Source: Bipolaris cookei
Taxonomy: Eukaryota; Ascomycota; Dothideomycetes; Pleosporales; Pleosporaceae
DNA: 64,000 bases
Assembly (NCBI GenBank): GCA_002286855.1
Contig: NRSV01000063.1
Location: 124,001-188,000 of the forward strand
Reading direction: 5' to 3'
Shown: piece after piece, positions 57,089 through 64,000 of the stretch
Layout of the letters: each line of letters starts with the position of its first letter
Numbering within the stretch: the first letter of the stretch is position 1
Translations under genes and position numbers: made by a program
The notes under the pieces: model-generated
The model's database searches: none
Told to the model about the DNA's origin: nothing
Seen by the model: the letters and a program-made list of their open reading frames with translations, nothing else

Positions 57089-58915
57089 CTATCCAATGCT
57101 CTTGCCCCTCTTGCCCTTGCCACACTCCCTCTTGCTAAGCGGCTCGTCAGGGAACACCCACCCTCTGACGCGCTTAGCCTCTCGCTTCTCGCCAAGTTGG
57201 GGCTTAGGGATCCAAGAGTCCTTTTCGAGAAAGTTTTGGCGGGTGAGAGCAGCAGGACCGCCGACGTCCATGCGCCAGGTGCCCATGCCCTCGAAGGGGT
57301 TCTCCTTGGCGAGCATGTGGAGGTACCAGAGGGCGAGCGCGGCGGTAAGCTGCATGTCGCCAGTTTCTGGGTGCGAGCCGCTGGTGGATAGGCGGATGGG
57401 GGCCGAGGTCTCGAGGTAGCCGAAGATGGGCACGCCGGTTTGGGCATTGACGGTGGTGGGGTCAGGGGTGGACATGTCAGAGGGACCACCGCAGCGGACG
57501 CAGAGAAGCTCGATTTCGGTCATGATGAAGCCGTAGCGACAGCCGTGCTCGCGCATTACGCGCTGGAGATGGGCAAGGCCTTGGAGGTACAGGACTTGCT
57601 TGGGGGGTGACTCGCTGCGCATGCCAGTGTTCCATTGGTCATAGCACTTGACGAGACCAACGACGCGGCCGCGGCTGTCGCCAAAGAGCGTCTTCTCATA
57701 GTCGGAGGGGTAGTTGGAAATGAACTCTGGTTGTTGACGTTGACCGGCTACTGGCTTGATGGCGCGCATCATCATGTGGCTGTTTCCTTGAGCAACCTTG
57801 AGGGCTGCATTGACCTTGTTGGCATAGTAGTTGGTACAGATGTCTTGGAGAGCCGACTCGTTCTCGGGCTGCAGGTTCTGGCGGCAGGGCTGGGGAAGGT
57901 AGGTCGCTGGGACGGGGACTTCAAGGAGGGGAAGCACCGAAGGGATGGACTTGATGGTGGTGATGTTGAAGTCTTCCCAGCTGCGAAGGTTGCGGATGTC
58001 CCACCAAAAGTGGTTGTTGATGCCTCGGGGTGCGCTAGTGACGCGACGGACCAGAGATGGAGATGGGTTAGGAGAAGACAGGTACTCTACCAAAGAGGAT
58101 GTGGCTTGGATTTGCTGGAAGCCATCAAAGGCGAAGTCTCCAAAAGCTGGGTACTGAACAGCTGGTGCGGTGTCGAACTCTGGGACGGGAAACTCCTGAA
58201 TGCAAGATGCAGTGAAGTTGGACATGTCCTGGGTGGATGAATATGTCGAGGGGAAAGCAGTAGCAACACCCAAGTTGGATTGGGGCACAGTCGAGGCAGT
58301 GACATAGCTAGGCATGTTGCGGTAGGTTGGGAAGCCGTAGCGGCTGATGACTCGCTCGTCGACACTTCCAGCGGAACCAGAGCGGTCGTGGCGGGCTCGG
58401 CTGGCAGAGGCAGAGCGAGAGTGCGAGCTCATGTATGATGACCGCCGAGGAAGCTCAGGCTGCTGTGGGTAGGTAAGGGGAGAGTTGAGAGTGGAGAGGT
58501 TGAAGTCGTATGATGAGGCAGTTGACACGGGGGATGTCAGTGTGCTGTGAATGTTGTGGATGTTGTGGTTCAAAGGGCTTGATCCACGGCGGGCCATGGA
58601 GGATGAACGTGAGTAGGGGCTGTAGGCATAGCCGGCACTGGAGTTAGATGTCGTCCTGCGATGTCTAACGGGGCCAGTAGTGGGCTCGGATACCTGGTCC
58701 TGGATGCGGACCTTGGGGAGAAGGACAGGTCCATACTGCCTTACTGGTGACCTTGGGGGAGTAGGAACAGCCAGTTGGGGTTCTGGTGATGAGGCTTGCG
58801 AGTAGTATGTGATGTCTGAGCCGACACTGCCGGGGATGTAGTTGAATGAAGGGTTCGGGGGGGTTGTTTGACGGCTGTACATGTTGGATAGATGAAAGCT
58901 ACCGGACTGGTTCAT
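57089..58915 (-). CDS. Uncharacterised conserved fungal protein, Ser-rich N-terminus
   Basis: No named family is recognised. Single exon, 608 aa from the ATG at 58915 (MNQSGSFHLSNMYS). An in-frame ATG at 59158 would add 81 residues of hydrophobic/Ser-rich sequence that looks like translated 5' UTR. Residues about 1-290 are Ser/Tyr/Pro-rich and likely disordered. The C-terminal half looks folded: NNHFWWDIRNLRSWEDFN, then ALKVAQGNSHMMMRAIK, FGDSRGRVVGLVKCYDQWN, and REHGCRYGFIMTEIELLCVR, ending in a basic KR-rich tail (GKGKRGKS). The restricted low-complexity/folded layout suggests a regulatory or DNA-associated fungal protein, but function is not inferred. Confidence 0.78.
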   Translation of the reverse strand: MNQSGSFHLSNMYSRQTTPPNPSFNYIPGSVGSDITYYSQASSPEPQLAVPTPPRSPVRQYGPVLLPKVRIQDQVSEPTTGPVRHRRTTSNSSAGYAYSPYSRSSSMARRGSSPLNHNIHNIHSTLTSPVSTASSYDFNLSTLNSPLTYPQQPELPRRSSYMSSHSRSASASRARHDRSGSAGSVDERVISRYGFPTYRNMPSYVTASTVPQSNLGVATAFPSTYSSTQDMSNFTASCIQEFPVPEFDTAPAVQYPAFGDFAFDGFQQIQATSSLVEYLSSPNPSPSLVRRVTSAPRGINNHFWWDIRNLRSWEDFNITTIKSIPSVLPLLEVPVPATYLPQPCRQNLQPENESALQDICTNYYANKVNAALKVAQGNSHMMMRAIKPVAGQRQQPEFISNYPSDYEKTLFGDSRGRVVGLVKCYDQWNTGMRSESPPKQVLYLQGLAHLQRVMREHGCRYGFIMTEIELLCVRCGGPSDMSTPDPTTVNAQTGVPIFGYLETSAPIRLSTSGSHPETGDMQLTAALALWYLHMLAKENPFEGMGTWRMDVGGPAALTRQNFLEKDSWIPKPQLGEKREAKRVRGWVFPDEPLSKRECGKGKRGKSIG

Positions 58916-60657
58916 GTCAGCGGTAGCCCACGTGGTGTGTGTGGAGGGGGGCAAAAAGAATAACGTACGCTGTGGAGACTGAGAGGACAGGCAGGAGGAG
59001 ATTATGGAATAGGGATTAATAGTAGAGACCAGCTCCGAGTGTCTAAGACCAAACAATGCAAAGGTAGAGAGAAAGGAAAAGCAAGAGCGAGACACGGTTG
59101 ACTCGGGGTGAGGCAGTGCCCTTGATGGAAATGCAGCGCAAGATGAATGAATGGGCATGATGATTGCGGCACAGCCAGACTTCTTATCCTTGGTGTTCCC
59201 CGCGTAGAGACACGAGAACCAACGCTCTCACCGCGCTAGCAAGCCTGAAACATGATGCATCGAAGGGGGTCCGATACCTTGGGCCGGTATACAAGACTGC
59301 GAGGCGGTCTGGCGGCAGTAGCACGAGCGGACCCGTCTACGACATGCGAGCTTCACAGGGCGTCTGAAACATAGCGTAGCCGTTACATGGGCTGGGCGAG
59401 TACGTGGCTAGTTAGCGAACGGCTTTCTGGAATGCTATTCTTAAGGCCTGGCACGCTTAAAGTGGTCTGGCGGGCAGGCAAGACGGTGTGTGAATGGCCA
59501 GCGGCATCAGCATGCAGACGGAAGCGGTAAGGCAGGCCAGCGAGGCGCCTGGACATGGCGGCGGTTGGACAACTTGAAACCGGGATTCTCGGCCCCGTTC
59601 TCTGCGTAGCGATGCAGCGGGAGTATGGTGAGCGAGGGTTTTTTCCTCGTTCTCTTGCTTTCTCCATGGCGGCTGTTTGTAGGTGGGCGGCGCGAAGGGA
59701 TGAATGGAAGGTGGTAGTACAGGTGTGGTTGGCGCCCTGCCGCATGGCCCGTGCTGGGTCCCGCGAAGGGTGGGGCTGGCAGCGGGGGTCTTGAAGTCTT
59801 GAAGAGTCATCGATGGGGTTGAGAGGGTGATTGGCTGTCAGCTCTCCAGCGTTTCGTTTCGGCACCGCGGCATGCGTCTTCCCGCAGGCCGGCCATATGC
59901 ACGACTGAGTGACTCACAATGGGCGGAGAGAAGTGTATTCACGACTATAACACGTCGTCCGGCGCCCCTCTACACGTCAACGCGTACTTGTAGACCGCGT
60001 TGTTGACAAAGCACCACGCCTCAAGGTCCCAGCCCTTGCCCACCTGCTGCGCTGTCGCCACAACGCCCGCCTGAGCACAACCTACGGCGACAAGCATCCA
60101 CAGCGCCAGCAGCCTGCTCGCCCAGCCCACAGGTACGACGGCCGGACCAAACCATCGCCCCCGGCTGGCTCCATGTCCATGTCATCCGCCAATCCAAGCG
60201 CCCGTACGCTCAGCCGTCGGTACGCAAACTGGGCCAGCCTTGCTGTGTGGTGCGTTCCCTTGAGCCTCACCGTCCGACTCCCGAACATGGTTCATTAAGC
60301 GCTCGCACTCTGCCCAATCGGGAAGTATTAGGTTTGGGCAAAGGCACCAAATATAGCCTGAGCGAGTCGGATCGCCACTGTCAAAAAGGCCGTTAATTTC
60401 CTGAAAGCAGAGCTCTAGCTGTCAAACGTCTCTGGGGTCAGGACTGCTTCATGGAGCGCTGGCCGCGGATTGGCGCGAGACTGCACAGCCTTCATTTCGC
60501 CTTCCCATGAACCCCATGAACCCCATGAACCTCATGAACCAAGCTTTGCAAGAGCCTCATGCCATGTCATGCCCTTCTCCCTCTACGCGCCCGCCATGCC
60601 GACCAGCGTTGGCATCAATTGTCATCATTCCATGCACCCACACCCATGCCGTCCACG
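58916..60657. other. 1.7 kb interval with weak small ORFs
   Basis: Contains the promoter of the 57-58.9 kb gene, then GC-rich DNA. Minus-strand ORFs at 59383-59865 (160 codons) and 59945-60288 (two overlapping frames, one with a hydrophobic LLALWMLVAVGCAQAGV) look weakly protein-like. I could not join the latter two with GT/AG splice sites. A CCATGAACC tandem repeat lies at 60505-60541. Confidence 0.4.
60505..60541 (+). repeat. Four-copy 9-bp minisatellite (CCATGAACC)
   Basis: Four contiguous near-perfect copies of CCATGAACC, the last with one T-for-C change. It lies in the 3' flank of the neighbouring minus-strand oxidoreductase, about 120 bp beyond its stop codon. In one plus-strand frame it reads as repeated His-Glu-Pro, but there is no supporting gene. 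Confidence 0.75.
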
Positions 60658-62324
60658 TTACCGCTGGTCCAAGTGCGACCCCACCCGGTCAGCCCACCAC
60701 CTCTTCCACTCCACCACCTGGCGCTTCGTTCGGGCCTCTTCAGCCGCAAAAACCATGGCATGGCTGCGGAAAGCCTCATTCAAGTCGCACCCAAGGTATC
60801 TACGCTGAGCGTCTGCCGCGGCCATGGCGCCTGAATCCACAGCGTCAACTGCCAGCAAAAACTGCCGCGCAAGTCCTTCGTCTCCGCCCCCGTGACCACC
60901 ACCTGCCACATATGGGTTGTGGACCTTGGTTTGCCCACTACCAAACTTGTACACTTTGATCTCTCTGCTGTCGTACTCAATCTCGCCCTCTGTGCCGTAG
61001 ATGCGGCCACGTCGCTCGCACTGCTTCTCCGTAAAAGCCACCATGTGAAATTGTGCTGTCTTTGCACCGCGGCCACGCAGTATAGGCAGACCCTCATCAT
61101 CCTTTGCTATCGGATCATCGTCCCATGTGATCGTCACGCATTGGTCGTCGCATACGTCATTGCTCGATTCCCACACACACCGACCAAACCACGACCGTTC
61201 GTCGACTTTGCTGGCCGGAGTATCAGCGGTGTAGTCCTCGGCTAGGCTCTTGAGCAGCTGCTTGCTAGCAACCTCTTTCCCAGCCGTCTTGAACATGTCT
61301 TCGATTTCCGGGCTGACAACTTTGACCGGCCAATCTACGTTGCCATTGTTCAAATGCCGCTCGAGATAAATTTTCTTCGCACTGTAGTCGCAGTTTGGCT
61401 CATGCGCACAGGATAGACAATTGGTCGCAGATCCAGCAGCCTTTGGCTTCCGGTCTTTGCGGAAGAACTTGAGTGACCCAGTCGAGGTGACGTAGGAAGG
61501 AAGATGGGGCACTGCATCTTTTGCAGTCGCGCCGAGTGAACACAACATCCACATCAAAAAGTCAATATCGTGACATGACTTTGTGAGTAGGGAAGGTGCA
61601 GTCTTGGACTCCTTCCTCCAGTTGCCCCTATCTTATGTTAGCCATGCGTCAGTGAAGAGCGCATACACATTACATACCGAACATAGCTGTGACTAAAATG
61701 CCACCATCCTATCGGCTCAACGTGCTCGATGCTCATAACATCTCCAATGACCTCCTTATCCAGCAGCAGATGCCTCAGCAACATGTTATGCTGCGAGTAC
61801 CGCAACACATGGCAAATCCCAAAAATCGTTTCCTTGCCCTCCCTCGCGCCCTTACTCAGTGCTTGGTACATCTTCACACAGCTCTCCAGACTCGTGCTCA
61901 TGGGCTTCTCACAGCAAATATGCACGCCCATGTCTGCAATCCCACACACAACCTCCTCATGCAACTCATCCAGTACACAAACAAACACGGCATCAATCCC
62001 CTTGTTCACGCCTTCCTCACCATTCATTTCTCGCTGCCGTCGTTGAATCTCGTATTCTTTCCACTCCCTCCAGTCCTTGAAGCTTTGCTCTGGTGCAGCC
62101 TCGCCATCAGGTCCCCACATGAACTTGCGTCCAAACTCGGCGCGCTTGAAGTCGTTGGGCTCGCATACCGCTGCGATGACAGTATTCGAGCATAAAGACG
62201 TTGCTTCGGCATAGGCTGTGCCGCGGCTTCCAGCCCCGATAATGAGAATTCTGGGGGGCTTCGCAAATGCTAGTTTGCCATTGGCTTGCGTGAAGGCTGA
62301 CTCGTCTATTTCGAGGCTCGGCAT
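60658..62324 (-). CDS. Gfo/Idh/MocA-family NAD(P)-dependent oxidoreductase
   Basis: Probable sugar or polyol dehydrogenase-type enzyme. Exons 61678-62324 and 60658-61627 encode 538 aa. The N-terminal Rossmann fold has ILIIGAGSRGTAYA (residues about 26-39), then DAVFVCVLDELHEEVV and the family signature CCEKPMS. The substrate-domain motif KSCHDIDFLMW supplies the likely catalytic His/Asp. Between the C-terminal strands is a Cys cluster NCLSCAHEPNCDYSAKKIYL, also known in bacterial relatives, of possible metal-binding or structural role. Length exceeds typical members (about 340-400) because of that and a C-terminal extension. Substrate cannot be predicted. Confidence 0.88.
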
Positions 62325-63076
62325 GGTGTGGGGTTGGGGGTTGGGGGTTGGGAGGGATGGGGGTAGCGTTGACTTTGAGCTTAGAAAGTGACAGATTCAG
62401 CCTCGTGGTATGGAGAGAAACGTTTTGTAACGGAGTGTATGATGTGTCGTCTATAACACTATTCCCTTCCCCCCCATTTGTTTCCAAAAACAAGCAGTCA
62501 ACAAATACAATCCCAAGTAACGCTCCAAGTGTCCTTGTTTCTCTTTAAATACGCAGTTCTACCACCAAGGATCATCCGGTTGAAATACGATATGGCTAAT
62601 GCAGTAAGATCTAACCCAGGGCAAAGACTTGCGGACAGAAATAAGACGGGATTATTGGACAGTAGCGTGGGACAACGCATACAACATGTTCCTTTGTATG
62701 CAAGTCGTGCAGCGTACAAGTGAGGGGAAAGTGTGAGGGCGGAGCTACTAGCGTAGCATCGATGAAGTATATAGGTTGCATTGCAGACTCAGTCTAGTCA
62801 CAATTCGTACAAAGGAATTTGGGCCACGTGGGGGTATGGACCAATGAAATCGACCCTGATTAGGCACGCCTCAAAGGCAGCAACTAGCTCTTTGCTGAGC
62901 CTGGGTACACGTTGCTTCCGTGTAGTACACGATTGCACAGTATTTACAGGTTTGTTGGGGATTTGTGTGTCTATCTTATTGAGAGAAGATTACTACTCGA
63001 GCTGGTAGTGCTCACTAATGCATGATACCGTTTGCCGTCATACACCACTCACAGAGATAAGCCCCATGCCGAGATA
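62325..63076. other. Oxidoreductase upstream region / UBP16 3' flank
   Basis: About 750 bp with a C-run at about 62470, no recognisable coding sequence and no RNA gene. The left part is the oxidoreductase promoter. Confidence 0.45.
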
Positions 63077-64000
63077 CTAACCATTATTCAGCTCGTAAAA
63101 TAACAGATACACATCTTTCTGCATGTTCAGAACTTCCGACGTCTTACTCTCCTTGATCTTATCGTCGCTAATCCGCCACCACCGGTTGTTTGCCTTCTTC
63201 GCCTTGCGACGCCGGAGATTGCCATCTGCAATTGAAGAAGCCTTCTCCGACGCCCGTTCCCTCAGTGATCGTATACTTCTTGTCCGTGACAACGATTCGT
63301 CTCCGCTTCCACTACCATTTCTAACGTCAGTGGGGGATGCTAGATGCGACGGGTCTGACTCTGATAGTCGAGGTGCAGATGTTGGGGCTGGTCCGCGTGA
63401 GGGTGGTATGTTGTCTTGCGAAGAGAGCGATCGTGACGACAGTGAGTCGAGTGTCGATGTAGTGGAGACTCCTGATCCGCGCTCGATGTGGCTGGGCAGG
63501 TTGAGTGTGGAGATGTGTGGGCTTTGCATGGCAGACGGCATTGCTGACGGGTGCGGACTGGCGTGACGACTGAATGCACCTTCTGCGCCAAAAGACACAG
63601 GTGTGGAGAAGGGCATTGGCTGCACTTGACGGCGGAATGACTCATAGTGGCCACTGTTGTGGCTTCCCTTGTGAGTGACAACTGCAAGAAGGCGATAGTT
63701 CTTGCGATGAAGCAGTCCTCCTAATGGAAGAGCTTCCGGGAAGGCGACCTTGGCAAGATTCTTCGTTGAGGTGGCACCAATCGCAAAGGTAGAACGTGAT
63801 AGATGTATCGCAAGAACCTTGGGAAACTGTGAAATGTACATGTGGCGGGAAATCCGACGTTTGGGTGCTTGACTTGAAGCAGGTAGCTCAACACCCTCCG
63901 GTGTCTGCTCAGGATCTTCATCTAGTGCTTTTCGAGTCTTAGCAATATCTGATTCCAGCCGTCCTTTGATACCCGGGTCAGTTGCTGTTGAAAGCTCATG
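63077..64000 (-). CDS. UBP16: UBP16-like ubiquitin-specific protease (C-terminal part)
   Basis: C-terminal half of a USP/UCH cysteine protease that removes ubiquitin; yeast Ubp16 is on the mitochondrial outer membrane. The frame is open to base 64000, so the N-terminus with the catalytic Cys box lies beyond the window. About 307 residues are visible. FPKVLAIHLSRSTF and the catalytic His box HKGSHNSGHYESF are followed by an insert of about 130 residues rich in Ser/Pro/Arg, then the closing USP motif NNRWWRISDDKIKE and VYLLFYELNNG-stop. Family assignment to Ubp16 rests on this split arrangement and is less certain than USP membership. Confidence 0.85.
   Translation of the reverse strand, partial: HELSTATDPGIKGRLESDIAKTRKALDEDPEQTPEGVELPASSQAPKRRISRHMYISQFPKVLAIHLSRSTFAIGATSTKNLAKVAFPEALPLGGLLHRKNYRLLAVVTHKGSHNSGHYESFRRQVQPMPFSTPVSFGAEGAFSRHASPHPSAMPSAMQSPHISTLNLPSHIERGSGVSTTSTLDSLSSRSLSSQDNIPPSRGPAPTSAPRLSESDPSHLASPTDVRNGSGSGDESLSRTRSIRSLRERASEKASSIADGNLRRRKAKKANNRWWRISDDKIKESKTSEVLNMQKDVYLLFYELNNG

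Noticed and set aside
57635..58240. 201-codon plus-strand frame opposite the unknown 57-58.9 kb gene
   Set aside because: No family features; the minus-strand frame is longer, continuous and protein-like.
58916..59158. Upstream in-frame start for the unknown 57-58.9 kb gene
   Set aside because: The extra 81 residues look like translated 5' UTR (Ser/Phe/Thr mix); the start MNQSGSFHLSNMYS is preferred, though not proven.
59383..59865. 160-codon minus-strand ORF
   Set aside because: Composition (His/Pro/Arg-rich) and lack of any motif suggest chance in GC-rich DNA.
59945..60288. Possible small membrane protein from two overlapping minus-strand frames
   Set aside because: The frames cannot be joined by GT/AG splice sites, and no homologous family is recognised. 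A frameshifted relic remains possible.

Overview
The window is nuclear DNA from a filamentous ascomycete fungus. Genes are compact, with short introns of about 40-100 bp bounded by GT/AG. The proteins match ascomycete housekeeping families (SKI2, RER1, BTA1, RPT5, TFB2, CWF11/Aquarius, TOR, SEC12, NMD5). The gene content and the patchy AT-rich islands suggest Dothideomycetes, probably Pleosporales, but that placement is an inference from general resemblance only. All exon coordinates come from reading splice sites by eye and checking that the reading phase closes.

Layout. 1-4017 (+): SKI2 RNA helicase, cut at its 5' end by the window edge, then a 3.6 kb gene-free stretch. 7603-12074: ferric reductase (-), enoyl-CoA hydratase (-) and RER1 (+). 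12735-18496: betaine lipid synthase BTA1 (-) and proteasome ATPase RPT5 (-). 18.5-26.8 kb: a degenerate island holding a broken protein kinase and a broken patatin / NB-ARC / TPR (NLR-like) gene, followed by about 2.5 kb of AT-rich, gene-free relic DNA with one perfect 21-bp palindrome. 26835-29264 (+): a serine-rich protein of unknown function. 29555-38187: acyl-CoA thioesterase (-), TFB2 (+), CWF11 (-) and a complex I 21 kDa subunit (+). 38304-40249: trimethyllysine dioxygenase (-) and an intron-containing tRNA-Arg(CCG) (+). 40811-55226: TOR kinase, SEC12 and importin NMD5, all on the minus strand. 57089-64000: an uncharacterised fungal protein (-), a Gfo/Idh/MocA oxidoreductase (-), and the 3' end of a UBP16-like deubiquitinase (-) that runs off the right edge.

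Functional threads. SKI2 (cytoplasmic 3'-5' mRNA decay), CWF11 (spliceosome) and TFB2 (TFIIH) cover RNA metabolism and transcription. RER1 and SEC12 both act in ER export and retention, and Sec12 is the classic Rer1 cargo. TOR, RPT5, NMD5 and UBP16 cover growth control, proteolysis and nuclear import. Enoyl-CoA hydratase, the thioesterase and trimethyllysine dioxygenase (carnitine synthesis) touch fatty acid metabolism. BTA1 makes the phosphorus-free lipid DGTS.

The most unusual part is the 18.8-26.7 kb island. A decayed kinase sits next to a decayed NLR-type immune/allorecognition gene. Several of the NLR lesions look like CpA-to-TpA changes, as expected of repeat-induced point mutation (RIP). 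I found no clearly new intact biological system in the window.
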